Positions 1-5,155 of a stretch of DNA of 13,971 nt are shown piece after piece. The position numbers and the translations under genes are program-made. Where the stretch lies: the NCBI GenBank assembly GCA_050955105.1, contig JBPBQZ010000075.1, forward strand, positions 1-13,971, given 5' to 3'. Within the stretch, counting starts at the first letter, position 1, and every line of letters begins with the position of its first letter. Source of the stretch: JBPBQZ01 sp050955105 (GTDB lineage Bacteria; Pseudomonadota; Gammaproteobacteria; Burkholderiales; Burkholderiaceae). The notes beneath the pieces are model-generated. The model searched no databases, was not told the DNA's origin, and saw only the letters and a list, made by a program, of their open reading frames with translations.

Positions 1-2
1 GC

Positions 3-476
3 GCGCTCGATTTCGCCGGCCACAAGGCACGCCTGCATCGGGGCTTGCGCGAACACTATGGCGACGTGGAGTTGACGGAGATCCTGGCACCCGCCGGGAT
101 CGCCCAAGCCCTCGACCGCTTCTTCGCGGGTGAACTGCAGGCACTGGACGCCTTGCGGACGGAGACCGCCGGCTCCGAGTTGCAGCGCCGGGTCTGGGCA
201 GCACTGCGTCGCATCCCGGCGGGCACGACCACGACCTACGGCAAGCTAGCCAAGGAACTGGGCTTTGACGACCCGCGCGCGGCCATCGAGATGGGCGCGG
301 CCAATGGCGCCAACCCGATCGCCATCATCGTGCCGTGCCATCGAGTCATCGCCAGCAATGGCGACCTCAAGGGCTACGCATGGGGCTTGCATCGGAAGCG
401 CTGGCTGCTGGAACACGAGAAAGCCATGTCGCCCAAGTTTGAAGAGCCGCAGACTGCGATGCTACCGGGGTTTTGA
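3..476 (+). CDS. Methylated-DNA--protein-cysteine methyltransferase, 5'-truncated by the window
   Basis: This is a suicide repair enzyme that moves the alkyl group of O6-alkylguanine in DNA onto its own cysteine. The frame is open to the window edge, so the true start lies upstream; a TTG at 45 is the first possible internal start, but family-like sequence precedes it. Of the 157 visible codons, the C-terminal catalytic domain covers about residues 57-140. It includes RVWAALRRIPAGTTTTYGKL (the helix-turn-helix region) and the active-site motif PCHRVI, whose nucleophilic Cys codon is at 336-338. The conserved tail GYAWGLHRKRWLLEHEKA follows. The upstream part (ALDF, LHRGLREHYG) matches the Ada/Ogt N-terminal lobe. 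It could be a separate Ogt or the C-terminal half of a longer Ada fusion; the missing 5' part would decide. It heads a cluster of alkylation-repair-related genes. Confidence 0.93.
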   Translation, partial: ALDFAGHKARLHRGLREHYGDVELTEILAPAGIAQALDRFFAGELQALDALRTETAGSELQRRVWAALRRIPAGTTTTYGKLAKELGFDDPRAAIEMGAANGANPIAIIVPCHRVIASNGDLKGYAWGLHRKRWLLEHEKAMSPKFEEPQTAMLPGF

Positions 477-483
477 CTTGACC

Positions 484-593
484 GGAGCCAACCTGCCGCT
501 GGACGTACAGGGCACGGCCTTCCAGGAGCGCGTCTGGCGGGCACTGCGCGAGGATGCAAGCGCGCATTGCTGCGCCGCGAAGCCCGAGCTTGA
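484..593 (+). pseudogene. Relic of a second Ada/Ogt-type methyltransferase, active site deleted
   Basis: Right after the methyltransferase stop, frame 1 encodes LPLDVQGTAFQERVWRALRE (493-552). This is the classic beginning of an Ada C-terminal methyltransferase domain. From 558 the next frame encodes KRALLRREARA and a stop at 591-593, which is the typical extreme C-terminus of Ada (E. coli Ada has a similar LLRREA tail). The roughly 65 residues that belong between them, including the PCHR active site, are absent, and the two parts are in different frames. An internal deletion with junction near 551-557 explains this. The remnant cannot encode an active enzyme. Its tail sits directly before the Shine-Dalgarno of the next gene, as expected for a former ada-alkB-like operon. 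The family match rests on motif recognition, not a search. Confidence 0.8.
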
Positions 594-605
594 TGGAGAC
601 CGCAA

Positions 606-1313
606 ATGACTTCACCCGACACGAACATCGACCGGCTGGACTGGGCGAGCATCGCCACCCAACTGGACATCGAGGGCTACGCCTTGCTGGGCGGGCTGTT
701 GGGCGCGGGTGCGGCGCGCGACCTGGCACGCCAGACCGAAACCATGAGCGCCGCGCATCGCGTGCTGCTGGCGTCGGCCGACCTGGGACGCGGCGAGCTG
801 TTCTACTTCGGCGCCGATTTGCCGGCGCCGCTGGAGGTTTGGCGCACTACGCTCTATCGTCATTTGGCGGTTATCGCCAACCGCTGGAACGGAACCCTGG
901 GAGTCGGTGACCGCTATCCGACAGAGCTGAGAGAGTTTCTGCGGCGCAACCAGAAGGCGGGCCAGACTCAGCCGCAATCTCATCTGAGTCGGCTTGCGGT
1001 GGAGGACCATGTGTCGCTTCACCAGCGCAACGACGGCGAGCAGGTGTTTCCGATGCAGATCGTTGTGCTGTTGTCTGAGCCGGGCGCGGACTTTCATGGC
1101 GGCGAATTCGTGATGACGGAGCAACGTCCGCGCATGCAGTCGCGTCCCTTGGTGCTGCCGCTCAAGCTCGGCGATGCGGCCATCATCGCCACGGCCGAAC
1201 GCCCATTCAAAGGAACCAAGGGCTACTACCGGGTCAACCTCAAGCACGCCATCAGCCGCGTGCGCCAGGGTCAACGCATCGGCTTGGAACTGACGTTCCA
1301 CGATGCACGGTGA
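606..1313 (+). CDS. 2-oxoglutarate/Fe(II) oxygenase of the DNA-damage type (AlkB-like, COG3826/PF09859)
   Basis: The 235-aa protein resembles the family annotated as oxygenase acting on alkylated DNA; other members often sit beside ada. The start is supported by GGAG at 595-598, seven bases before ATG. The catalytic core lies at residues 134-234: SLHQRNDGEQVFPMQ (137-151), LLSEPGADFHGGEFVMTEQR (155-174), PRMQSR, and YRVNLKHAISRVRQG (208-222). His139 and His214 fit the proximal and distal iron ligands, and Arg218 or Arg220 would hold 2-oxoglutarate. Oddly, the proximal motif reads H-Q-R. Many relatives have H-Q-D, so the usual acidic iron ligand falls on Arg141 and the nearest Asp is Asp143. 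This may be a stable subfamily or a change of activity. The stop overlaps the region just before the Ada-domain gene, so the two are probably co-transcribed. The family call is firm; DNA repair activity is inferred. Confidence 0.85.
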   Translation: MTSPDTNIDRLDWASIATQLDIEGYALLGGLLGAGAARDLARQTETMSAAHRVLLASADLGRGELFYFGADLPAPLEVWRTTLYRHLAVIANRWNGTLGVGDRYPTELREFLRRNQKAGQTQPQSHLSRLAVEDHVSLHQRNDGEQVFPMQIVVLLSEPGADFHGGEFVMTEQRPRMQSRPLVLPLKLGDAAIIATAERPFKGTKGYYRVNLKHAISRVRQGQRIGLELTFHDAR

Positions 1314-1330
1314 TGCCGGAGGACGGCAGC

Positions 1331-1663
1331 ATGCTCACCTTTAAGAAGACATTCACGCTGATCGGGCCGGATGGCAAGCCGTATTCCAGCGCCGCGCCCG
1401 GTACGCTTGGGGGCCATCGCGGCGGCAAGCTCTATGGCCGTCTCGACTGCCGTGCGGCCTTGCAAGCTATTGCCCGTGGCGGCTATGTGAAGCACCGCGT
1501 TTTCTTTGCCGACGCGGCCACGGCCATCGCCGCCGGCTACCGCCCGTGCGCCGTTTGCATGCCCCAAGAGTACGCGGCTTGGAAGAAGAACCAGCCCGTC
1601 AATGCCTGCAGCGGTGCCAGAAAGGAGGCACGCCGCGGCGATGGCGCCGCCCCGGCGTCGTAG
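1331..1663 (+). CDS. Free-standing Ada-type metal-binding domain protein
   Basis: This 110-aa protein corresponds to the Ada N-terminal zinc domain alone, which in full Ada senses and repairs methylphosphotriesters. The start at 1331 is chosen because GGAGGA at 1318-1323 lies seven bases before it; a GTG at 1310 in the same frame would overlap the previous gene. The recognisable core is GGKLYGRLDCRAALQAIARG (31-50), then VKHRVFFADAATAIAAGYRP (53-72) and CAVC (73-76), followed by a tryptophan-containing helix. Cys40, Cys73 and Cys76 match three of the four Ada zinc ligands. The fourth, normally four residues after the first as in CxxxC, is Ala44 here. Cys93 in the tail could substitute but lies elsewhere in the chain. 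No AraC-type DNA-binding or methyltransferase domain follows. Its role is unknown: possibly metal binding or alkyl sensing linked to the neighbouring repair genes. Confidence 0.75.
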   Translation: MLTFKKTFTLIGPDGKPYSSAAPGTLGGHRGGKLYGRLDCRAALQAIARGGYVKHRVFFADAATAIAAGYRPCAVCMPQEYAAWKKNQPVNACSGARKEARRGDGAAPAS

Positions 1664-1676
1664 CCGCCGGGGCGGC
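1646..1676 (+). terminator. GC-rich hairpin over the stop codon, possible terminator
   Basis: A perfect 12-bp inverted repeat, GCCGCCCCGGCG (1646-1657) and CGCCGGGGCGGC (1665-1676), encloses a seven-base loop that contains the TAG stop of the Ada-domain gene. No strong T-run follows, only GTTTGGATAAGTTTT about ten bases downstream. It may therefore act as a transcript-stabilising hairpin or an imperfect terminator. It separates the repair block from the heat-shock operon. About 100 bases between it and the next promoter hold nothing I can identify. Confidence 0.5.
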
Positions 1677-1780
1677 CGGATGCGTTTGGATAAGTTTTGG
1701 GCGCCGGCCGCTGTTTCCAGCTATCGAACGCCCACGCGCCTGTCGAATCGTCCTGCCCAGCATTCGGGCAACGCAACCCT

Positions 1781-1808
1781 CTTGAAATTCCATAACGAAC
1801 GCCTATCT
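1781..1808 (+). promoter_or_regulatory. Sigma-32 (heat-shock) promoter for the hsp20 pair
   Basis: CTTGAAA at 1781-1787 is identical to the sigma-32 -35 consensus. It is followed by a 14-base spacer and CCTATCT at 1802-1808, one mismatch from the CCCATNT -10 core. Transcription would begin near 1815, giving a leader of about 108 bases before the first hsp20 ATG at 1923. The position directly upstream of two small heat-shock genes strongly supports the reading. Confidence 0.8.
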
Positions 1809-1871
1809 TGAATTTCGCCAACGCAGTCGCGCGTTGTGCGCTGTCTGTTGCGAAGTTTTGAGCCACTATCG

Positions 1872-1915
1872 GGCGGACTAGGCGCATAGTCTGTTCGCCT
1901 CCTTCATTCAAGGAG
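1872..1915 (+). promoter_or_regulatory. Probable RNA thermometer hiding the hsp20 Shine-Dalgarno
   Basis: The Shine-Dalgarno AAGGAG (1910-1915), seven bases before ATG 1923, is perfectly complementary to CTCCTT (1899-1904) across a five-base loop, CATTC. Just upstream a second stem can form: GACTA (1876-1880) with TAGTC (1887-1891), extended by GGCG (1872-1875) with CGCC (1896-1899) around a four-base bulge. A weak hairpin on the ribosome site, below a second hairpin in a leader of about 100 bases, is the pattern of ROSE-type thermometers of Hsp20 genes. The pairing is seen in the sequence; temperature control is inferred. The usual ROSE U(C/U)GCU motif is not obvious here, so the class may differ. 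Confidence 0.65.
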
Positions 1916-1922
1916 TACAGCC

Positions 1923-2363
1923 ATGAGCGATCTCTACTTCGGTACCGACCTGTTCGGCGAGCTGGACCGCATGCAGCGACAAATGTCGGGCCTTTTTGCC
2001 GGTTTTCCCTCCAGCCTGCGTGCAGCACGAGTCGGCGCGTTTCCGCCAATCAACATTGGCAGCACCGACGACTCAATCGAAATCGTTGCCTTCGCACCCG
2101 GCCTCGACCCGGCGAAAATCGACGTGTCGGTCGACAAGGGCCTATTGACGATCAGCGGCGAGCGGAATCAGCCGGAGATCGGCGCCACCGGGGACGTACG
2201 GACTTATGCGCAGGAGCGCTTTACCGGCGCTTTTCGGCGCGTGATCGAACTGCCCAGCCACGCTGATCCGAACAAAGTTCAGGCGCGATATGTCAATGGC
2301 TGCTTGACGGTCCACGTGGGCCGCCTCGAAGCGTCGAAACCCCGCGCCATTCCCGTTCAGTAA
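1923..2363 (+). CDS. Small heat-shock protein, Hsp20/alpha-crystallin family (first copy)
   Basis: This is a 146-aa ATP-independent cytoplasmic chaperone that holds unfolding proteins in large oligomers. The N-terminal arm, residues 1-40, contains LFGELDRMQRQMSGLF. The alpha-crystallin domain spans about 41-134 and includes IEIVAFAPGLDPAKIDVSVD (52-71), LLTISGER (74-81), ERFTGAFRRVIELP (98-111) and the signature A-R-Y-V-N-G-C-L-T-V (121-130). The C-terminal I-x-I/V anchor that links subunits is IPV at 143-145. Length and architecture are normal for bacterial Hsp20. The start is fixed by AAGGAG at 1910-1915. It is the first gene of an operon with the second Hsp20, 38 bases downstream, under the sigma-32 promoter at 1781-1808. 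Translation is probably limited at low temperature by the leader hairpin. Confidence 0.95.
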   Translation: MSDLYFGTDLFGELDRMQRQMSGLFAGFPSSLRAARVGAFPPINIGSTDDSIEIVAFAPGLDPAKIDVSVDKGLLTISGERNQPEIGATGDVRTYAQERFTGAFRRVIELPSHADPNKVQARYVNGCLTVHVGRLEASKPRAIPVQ

Positions 2364-2401
2364 GCGGTTCTGCGAGTGATTTGTGAAACGAGGAGAAAAT
2401 C

Positions 2402-2818
2402 ATGAACGAGCGTAGTCAACTTGCCACCCGTTCGTCCCAGCTCAATCCGACCAATCCTTCAAGCATGGCCCAATCCGCTGAGCAATGGCCGGCGCTCACG
2501 CCAGCGGTAGACATATTTGAAGACGCGCATGCGATCACGCTGCTTGCCGATCTACCGGGGGTGCCGCGCGAAAAGCTCGAGGTCCGCGTGCACGACGGCA
2601 ACCTCTTGATCGAGGCCCAGGCCGTTGTCCTGACTCCAGAAAGCTTGCGATTGCAGCACTCCGAGATCCACGAACCCCGCTATCGGCGCAACTTCACTAT
2701 CGCGGCGGATTTCGACACCTCGCGCATCGATGCTCAGTTGCGTGATGGCGTATTGAAACTCGTCATTCCCCGGCGCGACGAGGCTAAACCACGCCGCATT
2801 GAAGTGGCTGTCGGTTAA
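2402..2818 (+). CDS. Small heat-shock protein, Hsp20/alpha-crystallin family (second copy)
   Basis: This 138-aa Hsp20 is divergent from the first copy. After a polar Ser/Asn/Gln-rich arm (1-30) come the alpha-crystallin domain at about 33-123, with PAVDIFEDAHAITLLADLPG (34-53), LEVRVHDGNLLIEA (59-72), RYRRNFTIAADFD (93-105) and A-Q-L-R-D-G-V-L-K-L (111-120), and a C-terminal IEV anchor at 133-135. The start has a good Shine-Dalgarno, GAGGAG, about six bases before ATG. It follows the first hsp20 by 38 bases with no new promoter visible, so both are read from the sigma-32 promoter. A perfect-stem terminator follows ten bases after the stop. Paired, divergent Hsp20 genes commonly form mixed oligomers; that is inferred for this pair. 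Confidence 0.95.
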   Translation: MNERSQLATRSSQLNPTNPSSMAQSAEQWPALTPAVDIFEDAHAITLLADLPGVPREKLEVRVHDGNLLIEAQAVVLTPESLRLQHSEIHEPRYRRNFTIAADFDTSRIDAQLRDGVLKLVIPRRDEAKPRRIEVAVG

Positions 2819-2827
2819 GCGTTACAG

Positions 2828-2857
2828 GGACTGGCAGATGGCGCTTGCCAGTCCTTT
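2828..2857 (+). terminator. Rho-independent terminator of the hsp20 operon
   Basis: A perfect 9-bp stem, GGACTGGCA (2828-2836) with TGCCAGTCC (2846-2854), has a nine-base loop and is followed by TTTCGCTT. It lies between the end of the second hsp20 and the end of the converging small gene. It may serve both directions, though the T-run is on the + side. Confidence 0.75.
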
Positions 2858-2860
2858 CGC

Positions 2861-3046
2861 TTAAAGGAACGCCGAGGGGTATGCTTGGCGATGGCCACGA
2901 CGCAACAGATATGTTCTCTGATCCGTCGAATCGTCGGCAGCCGCTTTTCCGAGCGTTGCAAACCAATCGGTCGATCGCGGTCCCAGCTGCCTGTTCAGCT
3001 TGAGCGCCGCGACGCTCGGCTCTTCGGCATAGCGCTTCTTCTCCAT
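2861..3046 (-). CDS. Small basic protein of unknown function (61 aa)
   Basis: I do not recognise this protein. On the minus strand an ATG at 3046 is preceded by AAGGAGG six bases away, one of the strongest Shine-Dalgarno sequences in the window, which is the main reason to believe it is real. The product is short and polar: it starts MEKKRYAEEP, carries ALKLNRQLGPRSTDWF (residues 15-30), and ends RTYLLRRGHRQAYPSAFL with several Arg and aromatic residues. No signal peptide, membrane segment or cysteine is visible. It converges with the heat-shock operon, sharing the terminator region, and runs divergently from the signalling module. Earlier in-frame starts exist up to 3079 but lack a Shine-Dalgarno. 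It might be stress-related by position, but that is a guess. Confidence 0.6.
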   Translation of the reverse strand: MEKKRYAEEPSVAALKLNRQLGPRSTDWFATLGKAAADDSTDQRTYLLRRGHRQAYPSAFL

Positions 3047-3211
3047 GGCAAACCTCCTTCTTAACGACAGTCTGCCCAAAGGCTAACATCTCACTTGGCC
3101 CGGATCGAGCGAGGCACATCACGTTTCATGCTCCGAAGCTTCCCGATCCACGACTGCCAGTCTTTTTGGCGCTCCCCGGTAGGTTACTATGCAGCAAACT
3201 ACGAGCGACTC

Positions 3212-3646
3212 ATGTCCATTGAAAACCGACAGGGCCCCCCAATTGTCGCGACTCTCGTGCTGCGCGTCGGACGAAGCACAGATTCAACCCACATTGCCGA
3301 TGTCATCGCTCAAATATGGAGCGAGGCCGAGTTCGCGTTGACCCCGCTCATCGGCCGGGAAGGTGTAGCCGCCTTGCTCAAACGAAGCTTGTTTCTCTCT
3401 GCATCCGTATATGCGTGGCTTTTGGAAACGCCAAAAGGCAACAACAAGTCGGTCGACGCGGATGCTTTGAAAACCATCTTTGCAAGCCGGACTGCAGAAG
3501 AAGCGACCGCTGGCGGCACCGCCCTGTTTCTACAATTCTACGGATTGTTGACCACCCTAATTGGCCCCTCGCTCGCCGACCGCATACTCGAATCGGCTTG
3601 GGTCGACCCATCACGCGGCGAGACCGCGCAGGACCACTCGTTATGA
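3212..3646 (+). CDS. Uncharacterised protein coupled to the KaiC-like ATPase
   Basis: The 144-aa product belongs to no family I can name. It has a short beta-like start, PPIVATLVLRVGRS (9-22), followed by mostly helical sequence with TPLIGREGVAALLKRSL (44-60) and GLLTTLIGPSLADRIL (111-126). The two stretches share T-x-L-I-G and hydrophobic spacing, which suggests two related helical units. No membrane segment or catalytic motif is evident, so a regulatory or adaptor role in the cytoplasm is plausible. Its stop overlaps the KaiC-like start as ATGA at 3643-3646, so the two are translationally coupled and probably work together. The start is uncertain. ATG 3212 fits where family-like sequence begins, although its Shine-Dalgarno is poor; ATG 3128 or TTG 3095 would add residues with no clear character. 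Confidence 0.7.
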   Translation: MSIENRQGPPIVATLVLRVGRSTDSTHIADVIAQIWSEAEFALTPLIGREGVAALLKRSLFLSASVYAWLLETPKGNNKSVDADALKTIFASRTAEEATAGGTALFLQFYGLLTTLIGPSLADRILESAWVDPSRGETAQDHSL

Positions 3647-5109
3647 ATGCCAAAGTTAAAATTAACCGCTTGGCGACCGGTGTCCCGGGATTGGATGAGG
3701 TGCTTGGCGGTGGCCTTCCGGAGTTCTCTTTCAACTTGGTCGCCGGCCCTCCGGGGTGTGGCAAGACCACGCTCGCACACCAGATCATGTTCGCTCTCGC
3801 GACGCCTGATCGACCGGCGCTCTATCTCACCGTGCTTGGTGAGCCACCGCTGAAGATGTTGCGCTATCAGCAACAGTTCGATTTTTTCGACAATGACGCG
3901 ATCAACCGCTCGGTGCGCTTCGTCAACTTAGGCGATGACACTCAAGAAGGCGATCTGGATCGGGTACTGCAACGCATCATCACGGAGGTTGAAAGTTATT
4001 CGCCTGCGCTGGTTTTTATCGATTCCTTCCGCTCGGTCGTGCTCTCGGGGAGCGCGCCAAACGATCGACAGAACGAATTGCAGCAGTTCATGCAGCGCCT
4101 CGGCATGGTGATGACGAGCTGGCAAGCTACAACGTTTTTGATCGGCGAATATTTTACCGAGATCGACACAAATCCGGTCTTTACCGTCGCCGACGGGTTG
4201 ATCTGGCTGCGCCAGAGCGTGCAGCGCAATTCAATGGTCCGCAAGTTGGAGATAATGAAGTTGCGCGGTCAGGCAACGTTGCCGGGTCTGCATTCCTTTC
4301 GCATTACCGATGCGGGTATCACTGTGTTTGCGCCCCCGAGAGCGGCGATTTTGGACATCAGCGAGCAGGTAGGTGATGAGGTCGCCCGCGTGTCGATGGG
4401 TATACCGCAACTTGATGAGATGTTGGGCGGTGGACTTCCAAAAGGATATTCGCTGCTCGTTGCAGGTCCATCGGGATCCGGCAAGAGCATTCTGGCATCG
4501 ACTTTCCTCGCTGATGGCGCTCGCCTAGGTGAAACCGGCGTTTTTGTCGCGTTCGAACAGCGGCGAAACCGGCGGGAAAACGATGTTCTGTCAGAACTGA
4601 TTGAATCTGACCGGGTAGGCGTGGTGGATACGCGTGCGCCTGACCTGTCCATCGACGAAGTCGTCGTGTCGCTTCGGAAACAGATTCATAGGCTGAAGGC
4701 GACGCGCGTGGCGATTGATTCGCTCTCGGGATTTGAGCTTGCTTTGGCCCCGACCTTTCGTGAGGATTTCCGCGAGTCCCTTTTGCAACTCGTTTCGGCG
4801 CTTGCCGCTGAGGGGGTCACGGTGCTGATGACATCAGAACTGGAAGATCGGTATTCTGATCTCCGGTTTAGCCCCTATGGCACCGCGTTCCTGACCGACG
4901 CCATCATCGTCCAGCGCTATATTGAAGTCGGTAGCCGCTTGCGCCGCGTGATGGCCGTCGTCAAGGTAAGGGCGAGCGGGCATTCCGACGAACTACGCGA
5001 GTACACGATCACTGACGGCGGGATTTGCATCGGCGATATGCTACCGCACCAAGAAGGACTGCTCGGTGGCCGACCCTCGCACCGACAGCCCGAAAGCGAC
5101 GCCTTATAG
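3643..5109 (+). CDS. KaiC-like double-domain RecA-fold ATPase
   Basis: The 488-aa protein has two KaiC-type ATPase domains. In the first, the Walker A is GPPGCGKT (35-42), the Walker B ALVFID (122-127), and KLRGQATLPGLHSFRITDAG (206-225) follows. In the second, the Walker A is GPSGSGKS (275-282), the Walker B RVAIDS (355-360), and the KaiC-like VVKVRASGHS (439-448) ends in EYTIT. Such proteins form hexameric rings and act as signalling switches. The catalytic acidic pair after strand 2, E-E in KaiC, is E67-P68 in domain one and E305-Q306 in domain two. I see no clear equivalent of the KaiC Ser431/Thr432 phosphosites. No KaiA or KaiB gene lies nearby. The start at 3643 overlaps the preceding stop (ATGA); the frame is open further upstream, but that part is a shadow of the preceding gene. 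Clock function is unlikely; a role in the adjacent kinase pathway is inferred. Confidence 0.92.
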   Translation: MNAKVKINRLATGVPGLDEVLGGGLPEFSFNLVAGPPGCGKTTLAHQIMFALATPDRPALYLTVLGEPPLKMLRYQQQFDFFDNDAINRSVRFVNLGDDTQEGDLDRVLQRIITEVESYSPALVFIDSFRSVVLSGSAPNDRQNELQQFMQRLGMVMTSWQATTFLIGEYFTEIDTNPVFTVADGLIWLRQSVQRNSMVRKLEIMKLRGQATLPGLHSFRITDAGITVFAPPRAAILDISEQVGDEVARVSMGIPQLDEMLGGGLPKGYSLLVAGPSGSGKSILASTFLADGARLGETGVFVAFEQRRNRRENDVLSELIESDRVGVVDTRAPDLSIDEVVVSLRKQIHRLKATRVAIDSLSGFELALAPTFREDFRESLLQLVSALAAEGVTVLMTSELEDRYSDLRFSPYGTAFLTDAIIVQRYIEVGSRLRRVMAVVKVRASGHSDELREYTITDGGICIGDMLPHQEGLLGGRPSHRQPESDAL

Positions 5110-5155
5110 ATCGCCCAGCCGCGCGATCAGGACGGCAATCCGTAAGGACACGGGT

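Noticed and set aside
612..1301. A 229-codon minus-strand frame opposite the oxygenase
   Set aside because: The + strand product has clear family motifs and a Shine-Dalgarno, and the antisense product has neither.
3150..3211. GACTGCCAGTC followed by TTTTT, considered as a terminator, and TACTAT considered as a -10 box
   Set aside because: The stem is only 4 bp and no matching -35 box is found at proper distance, so neither call is supportable.
3316..3642. An upstream extension of the KaiC-like protein in the same frame
   Set aside because: It overlaps the preceding gene, reads as basic filler, and the KaiC fold begins properly at 3643 with an ATGA coupling.
5066..5155. A GTG start for the kinase that would overlap the KaiC-like gene
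   Set aside because: The added 30 residues are low-information and the ATG at 5156 has a good Shine-Dalgarno (AAGGA, seven bases).
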